Below are positions 8,931 through 16,201 of a stretch of 46,076 nt of DNA, piece after piece. The position numbers were made by a program, and so were the translations under genes. The stretch spans positions 1 to 46,076 of the forward strand of contig JANYDF010000114.1 of NCBI GenBank assembly GCA_025359905.1, read 5' to 3'. The notes under the pieces were generated by a model. That model was not told where the DNA came from. It did not search any database and saw only the letters and a list, made by a program, of their open reading frames with translations. Source of the DNA: Rhodospirillales bacterium (GTDB lineage Bacteria; Pseudomonadota; Alphaproteobacteria; Acetobacterales; Acetobacteraceae). The stretch's first letter is position 1. The number at the start of each line of letters is the position of its first letter.

Positions 8931-9905
8931 CTAACGGCCTTGCTCACGCCGCCGTTGGGCAAAGTTGGTGATCAGGATGGACAGGATCAGCACCGCGCCG
9001 ATCACGACGATAGTTGCGTCGCCTTTGACGCCCGTCAATGCCAGTCCATCCTTGAGCAATTGTATCAACAGCAAACCAAGCACGGTGCCCGCGATGGTGC
9101 CGACGCCGCCGAAGATGCTGGTGCCGCCCAGCACCACGGCGGCGATCACATCGAGCTCGATGCCGGTTCCCATGTCCGAACGCGTGGTGCTGACACGGGA
9201 GACGAAAATCCACGCCGCCAGCCCGGCCATCAGGCCGGACGCTGTGTAGATAGCGAGTTTGATCCGATCCACCGGCAGGCCGGAGAACCGCGCGCCGGTC
9301 TCGTTGTAACCAATCGCGTAGAGTGAACGGCCGAACGTGGTGCGCGCCAGGATCACTGCGAAAATCACGATGGCCACCACCAGCAGCCACAACTGCGTCG
9401 GCACGCCCCAGACTTCACCTTGGCCGAGCAAATAAAACCCTTCCGGATAGCCGCGCACCGAATGCGCTTGGCTGATGCCTTCGGCCAGCCCGCGATACAG
9501 CGCCAGCGTGCTGATCGTCATGATCAGCGGCGGCACTTTCAGCCGGGTGATGAACCAGCCGTTGATGAACCCGGCCACGGTGCCGACCAGCAGCGCAAAT
9601 ACGATGGCCAGTTCCAGCGGGAAGCCGAAATTCTTCCAGGAATAGCCCAGCAGGATGGCGCACAGCCCCATGGTGGAGCCGACCGACAGATCGATGCCGC
9701 CGGTGACGATGACGAAGGTCATTGGCATGGCGATCAGCCCGACCTCGGTCATCAGGCGGCCCTGATTGAGCAGGTTGTCGAGCGTGAAGAACCGGTCGGA
9801 CAATGTGGCCAGCACCGCCAGCGCGATGGCCAGAATGACCACCAGCACAATCTCGTGCGGCGCCAGCGGCAGCCGCTTCGGCGCGCGGGCTTCGGTGGCG
9901 CTCAT
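8931..9905 (-). CDS. Sugar ABC transporter permease, second subunit
   Basis: A 324-residue inner-membrane permease of the ribose/rhamnose type. MTFVIVTGGIDLSVGSTMGL is the family signature, and IAAVVLGGTSIFGGVGTIAGTVLG is the conserved C-terminal segment. The ATG at 9905 overlaps the stop of the preceding permease by 4 bases (ATGA), which fixes the start. The long open frame reaching 10919 is a shadow of the upstream permease. It presumably forms a heterodimer with the upstream permease and is energised by the ATPase at the head of the operon. Confidence 0.92.
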   Translation of the reverse strand: MSATEARAPKRLPLAPHEIVLVVILAIALAVLATLSDRFFTLDNLLNQGRLMTEVGLIAMPMTFVIVTGGIDLSVGSTMGLCAILLGYSWKNFGFPLELAIVFALLVGTVAGFINGWFITRLKVPPLIMTISTLALYRGLAEGISQAHSVRGYPEGFYLLGQGEVWGVPTQLWLLVVAIVIFAVILARTTFGRSLYAIGYNETGARFSGLPVDRIKLAIYTASGLMAGLAAWIFVSRVSTTRSDMGTGIELDVIAAVVLGGTSIFGGVGTIAGTVLGLLLIQLLKDGLALTGVKGDATIVVIGAVLILSILITNFAQRRREQGR

Positions 9906-10954
9906 CGTGCCAGCCCCCGCTGCCGCCGCCGGTAGATGTCGGCCAGCACCGTCACCAAAATCAAAATCCCCTGTGCCGCACGCAGCCAATACGGCGAGAT
10001 ATTGACGAAAATCAGCGCCGAACCGATGGCCGCGATCAAAATCGCCGCCAGCGTGGAGCCGATCACCGTGCCGGTGCCGCCCAGAATACTCACGCCGCCT
10101 ACCACGCTGGCGGTGATGATGGTCAGTTCCAGATTGGGCGGCACGGTCGATTGAATAACGCTCGGCTGGGTAGCGAACAGCACGGCAGCGAGCCCGGTGA
10201 ACAGCCCATGCACCGCGAACACCATCATCAGCGTGCGCTCGCGCGGAATGCCGCACAGCCGCGCCGCTTCGGCGTTGCCGCCGACCGCGTAGACGCTGCG
10301 GCCCTTGGCGGTGTTGCGCATCCACCATGCGGCGCCCAGCGTCAGGAACAGCATGAACAAGACCGGCATGGTCAACAGGTCGAACATCGGCTTCAGAGCC
10401 GACAAACTCTCTGGCACCGCCGCCTGCTTGCCCGGTTCGGCGGCAATGAACAGATCCAGCAGATGCCATTGCGCCAGATGGAAACTGTCCGGCATCCCGC
10501 TGATCCACACGCCGTTCGTGACGCTGATCAGCCCGCCCTTGAGAATACTCAACATTCCCAATGTGACGACAATCGACGGTATGCGCAGATACGCCACCAG
10601 CGCGCCTTGCAGCATCATCACCAGAATGGAGATCACCACCGGGATCGCCCAGGCGAAGAACACCGGCACGCCCGCCACTGCCAGCGCCCCGCTGATACTG
10701 GCCAGCACGCCGATCAGCGATCCAACCGAGATGTCGATATTGCCGGAGACGATCACCACCGACATGCCGATGGCGGCCACCGCCACATAGGCATTGGCCA
10801 GCAGAATGGATTGCAGGTTGCGGCTGGCGACGAAGCGCGGGTTGATCAGCCCGACCACAATGAACAGCGTGGCGATGCCGATCAGCAGCAGCCATTCCTG
10901 CGACAGGCTGAACCGCCACTTACGGGCAGGCGCCTGGGCGATGGTTGCACTCAT
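9902..10954 (-). CDS. Sugar ABC transporter permease, first subunit
   Basis: A 350-residue inner-membrane protein with the RbsC-type signature MSVVIVSGNIDISVGSLIG and the conserved segment ASVVGGVSILGGTGTVIGS. It overlaps the ATPase stop by 4 bases at its start and the second permease by 4 bases at its end, so the three are translationally coupled. A loop around residues 165-195 (EPGKQAAVPESLSALK) is longer than I would expect for RbsC. Function: membrane channel half of the sugar importer. Confidence 0.92.
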   Translation of the reverse strand: MSATIAQAPARKWRFSLSQEWLLLIGIATLFIVVGLINPRFVASRNLQSILLANAYVAVAAIGMSVVIVSGNIDISVGSLIGVLASISGALAVAGVPVFFAWAIPVVISILVMMLQGALVAYLRIPSIVVTLGMLSILKGGLISVTNGVWISGMPDSFHLAQWHLLDLFIAAEPGKQAAVPESLSALKPMFDLLTMPVLFMLFLTLGAAWWMRNTAKGRSVYAVGGNAEAARLCGIPRERTLMMVFAVHGLFTGLAAVLFATQPSVIQSTVPPNLELTIITASVVGGVSILGGTGTVIGSTLAAILIAAIGSALIFVNISPYWLRAAQGILILVTVLADIYRRRQRGLAR

Positions 10955-12477
10955 GCCGCGCTGCTTTCGTGGCTGGTGCCGCCCATCATGGCTTCGGCGA
11001 CCCGTTCCTGCGTCGCCTCCGCCCGGCTGAACTCAGCCACGATGCGGCCTTCACGCACCGTCAGCACGCGGTCGCTCATGCCCAGCACCTCGGGCAATTC
11101 GCTGGAAATCATCAAAATCGCCAATCCCTGTCCGGCCAACTCGCCCATCATGCGATGAATTTCCGCTTTCGCCCCCACATCGATGCCGCGCGTCGGCTCG
11201 TCGAGGATCAGCACCTTCGGCTTGGTCGCCAGCCACTTGCCCAGGACGATCTTCTGTTGATTGCCGCCGGACAGCTTGTTGACAATCTGCTCGATGCCCG
11301 CCGTACGGATGCCGAACTGCCGCACCGCCGCATTGGCCAGCTTTTCCTCGGTTTCGCGCTGGATGAAACCATGCCGCGACACGTCGCTAAGCACCGCCAG
11401 CGAGGCGTTCTCGCGCACCGTCATCGGCCGCACGAGGCCCTGGATGCCGCGATCTTCCGGAACATAGGCGATGCCCAGACGCCGCGCGTCGGCCACCGAG
11501 CGCACCGAGACCTTCTGCCCGCCAATCAGGATCTCGCCGGATTGCGCCGGGGTAACGCCGAAAATGGTTTGCGCCAGTTCGCTGCGCCCGGACCCCACCA
11601 GCCCGGCCAGCCCGACGATCTCGCCCGCGCGCACCGTCAGCGACATGCCGCGCGTTTGCGGCATCCGCACCAGATCGCGCACTTCCAGCACCGGCGCGCC
11701 GATCGGCACGTCGATCTTGGGGAACAGGCTTTCGATGCGCCGCCCGACCATCATCTGCACCAGATCGGCATTATCGGTGTCCTTCACCGCCTTGGTCGCC
11801 ACGTGCTCGCCGTCGCGCAGCACCGTCACCCGGTCGGCCAGGATGAAAATCTCCTCCAGCCGGTGGCTGATATAGACAATCGACACGCCGCGTTCGCGCA
11901 GGCGGCGGACGATGGCAAACAGCCGCTGCACGTCGTGCTCGGTGAGCGCCGCGGTCGGCTCGTCCATGATCAAGATGCGCGCATCCTGCGACAACGCCCG
12001 CAAAATCTCGACGCGCTGGCGATTGCCGACCGACAGCGTGCCGACCACTTGCGCCACATCGAGGTCGTGAATGTCGAGGCTATCGAGCAGCACCTGCGCC
12101 TTGGCGCGCATCGCCGGCCAGTCCAGCGCGCCCCACTTGGTGCGCGGGGCGTGGCCCATGAACACGTTCTCGGCGACGGTCAATTCCGGGAACAGCAGCA
12201 ATTCCTGATAGATCGTCGCAATACCGGCGCGGCGCGCTTCATGCGGACCGGTCATCGCTATTTCGCGGCCATCGAGTTTGATGGTGCCAGTATCGGCGGT
12301 GTGCACGCCGGACATGATTTTGATCAGCGTGGACTTACCCGCGCCGTTCTCACCAAGCAACGCATGTACCTCGCCAGGAGCGACGTCGAACGACACGCCC
12401 TTCAGCGCGCGCACGCCTGGAAACGATTTGGTGATGCCGTCCAGCGCCAGAACGGGCGGCTTGCTGTTGGATTGCAT
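10951..12477 (-). CDS. Sugar ABC transporter ATP-binding protein (double ATPase, RbsA/RhaT-like)
   Basis: A 508-residue duplicated ATPase, the usual length for RbsA-type proteins. In the first domain Walker A is GENGAGKST (42-50), the signature LSVGNRQ (148-154) and Walker B ILIMDEP (168-174). In the second domain Walker A is degenerate (GLVGSGRSE), as is normal in this family, while LSGGNQQK and LILDEPTRGID are intact. It is the first gene of the minus-strand operon leading through permeases, binding protein and kinase. Upstream lies a promoter-like TATAAT and a small GC hairpin next to the ribosome-binding region. Confidence 0.94.
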   Translation of the reverse strand: MQSNSKPPVLALDGITKSFPGVRALKGVSFDVAPGEVHALLGENGAGKSTLIKIMSGVHTADTGTIKLDGREIAMTGPHEARRAGIATIYQELLLFPELTVAENVFMGHAPRTKWGALDWPAMRAKAQVLLDSLDIHDLDVAQVVGTLSVGNRQRVEILRALSQDARILIMDEPTAALTEHDVQRLFAIVRRLRERGVSIVYISHRLEEIFILADRVTVLRDGEHVATKAVKDTDNADLVQMMVGRRIESLFPKIDVPIGAPVLEVRDLVRMPQTRGMSLTVRAGEIVGLAGLVGSGRSELAQTIFGVTPAQSGEILIGGQKVSVRSVADARRLGIAYVPEDRGIQGLVRPMTVRENASLAVLSDVSRHGFIQRETEEKLANAAVRQFGIRTAGIEQIVNKLSGGNQQKIVLGKWLATKPKVLILDEPTRGIDVGAKAEIHRMMGELAGQGLAILMISSELPEVLGMSDRVLTVREGRIVAEFSRAEATQERVAEAMMGGTSHESSAA

Positions 12478-12486
12478 CGCTAACCA

Positions 12487-12499
12487 CCCGCAAAGCGGG
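12487..12499 (-). promoter_or_regulatory. Small hairpin in the leader of the sugar importer operon
   Basis: CCCGC-AAA-GCGGG is a perfect 5-bp stem that ends about 10 bases upstream of the ATPase ATG. The only ribosome-binding-like bases (GGGTGG) overlap it, so folding could limit initiation. Short, so possibly chance. Confidence 0.3.
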
Positions 12500-12555
12500 C
12501 GGGTGCAATTCGGCAGACATCGACACTATTGCAGCGCTGCACGCGCGATTCTTTC

Positions 12556-12584
12556 ATTATAACGTTCTTCCCAGCCTGATTGAA
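12556..12584 (-). promoter_or_regulatory. Candidate sigma70 promoter for the sugar importer operon
   Basis: Read on the minus strand, TTCAAT (12584-12579) is followed after 17 bp by a perfect TATAAT (12561-12556). Transcription would start near 12549, leaving a leader of about 70 bases before the ATPase ATG. The divergent PotA-like gene starts at 12690. The TATAAT is striking in such GC-rich DNA; the -35 is weak. Confidence 0.5.
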
Positions 12585-12689
12585 CGGCGCGCGGCGCGGG
12601 CCGTCAATGGGCAACCGCCGCCAGAAGCCGCGTTGCGCTTGACAGCCGCCCCCGGCATTGCGACCTCCGCAGGGAAGGAGGGGCCGTTT

Positions 12690-13751
12690 ATGCCGGAGGC
12701 GCATCTGGTGCTGGACCGCCTCACCGTGCGCGGGCGCGGACAGGTCGTGCTCGATGGGCTGACCCTCCGTCTGGAGCGCGGGCAGACGCTGGCGCTGCTC
12801 GGCCCGGTCGGGTCAGGCAAGACGGTGGCACTGCTTGCGCTGGCCGGGTTCTTGCGCCCGGTGCTGGGCACCATTCGCCTTGGCGGGCGCGATATCACCG
12901 CCGCCCCGCCCGAGAGCCGCAACATTGCCATGGCGTTCGATACCGACGCGCTGTTTCCGCATCTGCCGGTCATCGACAACGTGGCGTTCGGCCTGAAAAT
13001 GCATGGCGTTGGACGCGACGAGCGCCGGGCGCGGGCAGCGGCGACACTGGCGGCGTTGCGGATTGGCCCGCTGGCCGAACGGCATCCGGCGCGGCTCAAC
13101 CCTTCCGAACGCCGCCTCGTTGCCCTTGCCCGCGCCGCCGCCACCAACCCGGCGCTGTTGCTGATCGACGAACCGTCCGCCCCCGAGCACGCCGCCGAGC
13201 GTGAGGCGGCGCGGGCGGTGCTGCGGGAAGCGCTGGGCCCGGACCACACCACGGCGATTTTGGCCACTCACGACCGCGCGGCGGCGTTCGCACTCGCCGA
13301 CCGGGTCGCAGTTCTGCGTGATGGGCGCTTGGAACAATTCGGCACACCGCCGGACATTTACGAGCAACCCGCCACTCGTTTCGTCGCCAGCTTTACCGGC
13401 GGTTGCAACCTGCTGCCCGCAACCCTGCTGCATGAAAGCGGCGGCGAAGCGGTGATCGGCATCAATGGCAGCACCGCAGCCGCCCGCTGCCTCTCCGGCA
13501 TGCGGCCCGGGCCGGTGACGCTGTGCATTCGCCCACATAAGCTGCGGCTCGATCAACACGCCACGGTGCGCGGCACGGTGGAAGCGGTGGACTATCAGGG
13601 AGCGATTTCGCGCATCACCCTGCGCGCCGGCGCCGAGCGTTGCGTGGCCGAGACCACCCAGCCGCCGCCCGGGCTCGCCCGCGGCGATGCCGTGGTGCTG
13701 GGCTGGAATGCCGCCGATAGCTGGCTTATCCCCCCAGAGGCACCGCCCTGA
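12690..13751 (+). CDS. PotA-like ABC transporter ATPase with degenerate catalytic motifs
   Basis: A 353-residue protein with the domain order of polyamine/iron importer ATPases: an ATPase domain (about 1-235) followed by a TOBE-like C-terminal domain. ATG 12690 is chosen over an upstream ATG because AAGGAGGGG precedes it. Walker A (GPVGSGKT, 38-45), Walker B (LLLIDEP, 156-162) and the switch His (H194) are present. The Q-loop reads MAFDTDALFPHL with Asp84 where Gln is expected, the signature is LNPSE (136-140) instead of LSGGQ, and the D-loop is SAPEHA instead of SALD. ATPase activity may therefore be altered. It overlaps the permease start by 1 base. No binding protein or second permease follows. 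Confidence 0.82.
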   Translation: MPEAHLVLDRLTVRGRGQVVLDGLTLRLERGQTLALLGPVGSGKTVALLALAGFLRPVLGTIRLGGRDITAAPPESRNIAMAFDTDALFPHLPVIDNVAFGLKMHGVGRDERRARAAATLAALRIGPLAERHPARLNPSERRLVALARAAATNPALLLIDEPSAPEHAAEREAARAVLREALGPDHTTAILATHDRAAAFALADRVAVLRDGRLEQFGTPPDIYEQPATRFVASFTGGCNLLPATLLHESGGEAVIGINGSTAAARCLSGMRPGPVTLCIRPHKLRLDQHATVRGTVEAVDYQGAISRITLRAGAERCVAETTQPPPGLARGDAVVLGWNAADSWLIPPEAPP

Positions 13752-14653
13752 TGCGCCGGCGCACGGTTCTGCTCATCGCCGTCATGCTGCTGGCCCCGGT
13801 GGCCATCGGCTATTTGGTGTTCTTCGGCACCCCACTTGGGATGCTGGGCCTGGAAACCGTGCAGCGCCACCGGGGCGCCAGCAGCGGCCTCGCCTTGGAC
13901 CTTGCGCTGCCCAACACCTACAGCCGCATGCTGGCCAATCCGGTCTACCGGCGGCTGCTGGGTGAGACGTTCCGGCTGTCCGGCGCCTGCGCGCTGATTT
14001 GCCTGCTGGCCGGCTACCCGGTTGCTTGGGGTCTGCGGCTGGGGGCGGAGCGGCTGAAGCGCGGCGCTATCGTCGGCAAGTTTGCCCCCGGTTTGGTCAA
14101 TATGCTGACGCGCGGCATGGGCTGGATGGTGGTGCTGGGCGAGTTCGGGCTCGTCAATCTGGTGTTGCGCACACTGCGGGTGGAAGCCGACCTGTCGCGC
14201 CGGTCGCACCTGCTGAGCGAATTGTCCGAACTGAGCAGCATGGTGCAGGTGTTTTTCCCGTTCATGGTGCTCGCACTCTACGGCGCCCTGGCCAAGATCG
14301 ACCTGACCCTGCTGCGCGCCGCGCGCAATCTGGGCGCGACGCGGCTGCGCGCGTTCTTCGAGGTCGTGGTGCCGCTCAGCTTGCCCGGCGCGGCCATCGG
14401 TGTTGTGACCGTGTTTGCCTTGGCAACCGGGGCGTATGTCGCCGTGGCGACGGTTGGCGGAGTCAAAGTGCGGGCGATGGCCGACACAGCCTACGCGGAA
14501 AGCGCGATTCTGCTGAACTGGCAGCTTGGCGCCGCAGTGCTTGCCGTCGTGCTGATCTCGGCAGCGGTGCTGGTACGGCTGATGATCGCCGGGGTGCGCC
14601 GTGCCGACCCGGCGCTGAACAGCGCCAGGGCCGGGACGACGATAGCGGGCTGA
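13751..14653 (+). CDS. PotB-like ABC transporter permease
   Basis: A 300-residue inner-membrane permease. The EAA-type cytoplasmic loop reads RAARNLGATRLRAFFEVVVPLSLPG, typical of polyamine/iron/sulfate permeases and the docking site for the ATPase. The first membrane helix is at residues 5-26, followed by a periplasmic loop of about 50 residues as in PotB. TGATG overlap with the ATPase gene shows coupling. A PotC partner and PotD-type binding protein are missing here, so the system is either completed elsewhere or works as a reduced transporter. It ends 3 bp from the convergent PPIase gene, so there is no room for a terminator between them. Confidence 0.85.
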   Translation: MRRRTVLLIAVMLLAPVAIGYLVFFGTPLGMLGLETVQRHRGASSGLALDLALPNTYSRMLANPVYRRLLGETFRLSGACALICLLAGYPVAWGLRLGAERLKRGAIVGKFAPGLVNMLTRGMGWMVVLGEFGLVNLVLRTLRVEADLSRRSHLLSELSELSSMVQVFFPFMVLALYGALAKIDLTLLRAARNLGATRLRAFFEVVVPLSLPGAAIGVVTVFALATGAYVAVATVGGVKVRAMADTAYAESAILLNWQLGAAVLAVVLISAAVLVRLMIAGVRRADPALNSARAGTTIAG

Positions 14654-14656
14654 CCG

Positions 14657-15553
14657 CTATTTGGTGACCAGCTTGCCGATCTCGATTTCGTTGACCTGAA
14701 TTGGATCAGTCTGGATCAACCCGGCGATGTAGGCGCGCTGCAGTTGCACCGCACGGTCTTGCCGCATCGCGCGCACCAATGTCTCGCGCGCCTCGGCGAA
14801 CGTGGCCGGGGCCGCCGGTTTGGTGCCGAGCAGCTTGACCAGGTGCCAGCCTTCGTTGCTGCGAATTGGATCGCTGACCGCACCCTCGGCCATGCCCGAC
14901 ACCGCGCTGCGGATTGGCGGGATCACGGCGTCCTCGCGCACCCAGGCCAGCTCGCCGCCGTTGCCCGCCGACTGTTTATCTTCGGACAGCTTCTTCGCCA
15001 CCGCCGCGAAATCGGCCTTTTGTTTCACGATCTGGTTGCGCGCCTCGTTGATGCGCCGCAACCCGTCGGCATCGCCTTGCACGCCGGCGCTCTGCGGCGC
15101 GGCAATGAAGATCTGCGCGATGTGATACTGGCGCGGCAGCATCAGTTTCGACTTATTGGCGTCGTATGCCTTTTGCAGCATATCGTCGGCCGGGAACGCC
15201 GGATCGGCCGGCACCTGGGCTGCCGCGAACGACTCCACAATCGCGTTTTGCCGGGCCAGTTCGGCGCGGAAGGCGACGTCGGGCCGCTTGTCCCAATCGT
15301 GCGACTTGGCTTCTTCGAGCAGGACCAGTTGCAGCAACCGCTCGCGCACCTTCTGGCCGAGCACCAGCGGATCGTGCTCCATGCGCTGACGCAACTCGGG
15401 GTCGGCCACTTGCATCAACTGGCGCACCTGGCTGGCCGTGACAGTCACGCTGCCGCGCTGGCCGATAATCGGGTCTGCCGCATCGTCAGCCCGCGCCGCC
15501 GGTGCGGCCAGTAGCGCTGCCGCCAGCGCCGCGGCAACCAGGGCGGACTTCAT
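14657..15553 (-). CDS. Periplasmic parvulin-type peptidyl-prolyl isomerase (PpiC/SurA-like)
   Basis: A 298-residue protein with a signal peptide (about 1-22, ending AARA-DD). An N-terminal helical chaperone-like region (about 25-130) is followed by a parvulin domain (about 140-240) with YHIAQIFIAAP at its start, KKLSEDKQSAGNGGELAWV and a GWHLVKLLG end. It is last in the tpsB-exbB-exbD-tonB-porin operon and overlaps the previous gene by 4 bases (ATGA). In that context it probably helps fold outer-membrane or exported proteins of the locus (porin, TpsB, TpsA); this role is inferred. A PPIase in a comparable place is what I recall from the P. aeruginosa pdt region. Confidence 0.85.
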   Translation of the reverse strand: MKSALVAAALAAALLAAPAARADDAADPIIGQRGSVTVTASQVRQLMQVADPELRQRMEHDPLVLGQKVRERLLQLVLLEEAKSHDWDKRPDVAFRAELARQNAIVESFAAAQVPADPAFPADDMLQKAYDANKSKLMLPRQYHIAQIFIAAPQSAGVQGDADGLRRINEARNQIVKQKADFAAVAKKLSEDKQSAGNGGELAWVREDAVIPPIRSAVSGMAEGAVSDPIRSNEGWHLVKLLGTKPAAPATFAEARETLVRAMRQDRAVQLQRAYIAGLIQTDPIQVNEIEIGKLVTK

Positions 15554-16200
15554 GGGGCGGCCTTGGCGCCGGTAAGGGCGCCGGTGAGCTTGGCGTCGTA
15601 AATCTTGTCCTCGTAATCCTGCACCATGTTCTCCAGCTCCGCTCGCTTCAAACCCAGCAGAGGCTCATAGCTCTTGAGCAGCAGCGAGCGGAAGTCTTGC
15701 GACTCATACATGTGCAGGATGTCATGCGCAGTGGCGATTAGCTTGCCGTTGGCGGTGGTGCAGGCGCCGAGCCGGGTGGTGGCGCCCTTCAACGCCGCGT
15801 CCAGCTTCTTGGCCTCGGCGTCCTTGGCTTGCGCCACGCCCGCCGCTTCTTGGTAGGCAGACTGCCACTTGGCCAGCGCGGTTTGCAGCGCCGCATTGTC
15901 CTTGCGCAGCGCGTCGCGTTCGTCCTGCAACTGCTTCAACTGCGCCTCATCCACCGCCGGCGCGGCCTTTGCCGCAATTTCCGCCTTGGCCTGATCGAGC
16001 GCCTGCTGCACCGCATCACGCTGCTTGGTGAGATCGCCGATCTGCGCCTGCAACCCGGCCTGCGAATCCTGCGCGGCGCGCAGATCGGCGGTTTGCCGCT
16101 TCAACGCTTCGCGCAGCCGGTCCTCGTTGGTGGTTTGCGCCTGTGCCGCCCCTGCCACCAGAGTGAAGGCTGCCAGCACCAGGACGAGAACGCGGCGCAT
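15550..16200 (-). CDS. Periplasmic coiled-coil protein of unknown function
   Basis: A 216-residue protein with a signal peptide (MRRVLVLVLAAFTLVAGAAQA, cleaved before QTTNED). Residues of about 25-145 are rich in Ala, Gln, Lys, Asp and Leu in heptad-like spacing (for example LQAQIGDLTKQRDAVQQALD), predicting a long coiled coil. A C-terminal part carries a single Cys (TRLGACTTANGK) and HMYESQDFRSLLLKSYEPLLGLKR. ATG 16200 is chosen over one at 16215 that would overlap the porin gene, because GAGG lies upstream. It could be a periplasmic spacer between the ExbB/ExbD/TonB motor and the outer membrane, but no function is established. Confidence 0.75.
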   Translation of the reverse strand: MRRVLVLVLAAFTLVAGAAQAQTTNEDRLREALKRQTADLRAAQDSQAGLQAQIGDLTKQRDAVQQALDQAKAEIAAKAAPAVDEAQLKQLQDERDALRKDNAALQTALAKWQSAYQEAAGVAQAKDAEAKKLDAALKGATTRLGACTTANGKLIATAHDILHMYESQDFRSLLLKSYEPLLGLKRAELENMVQDYEDKIYDAKLTGALTGAKAAP

Positions 16201-16201
16201 G

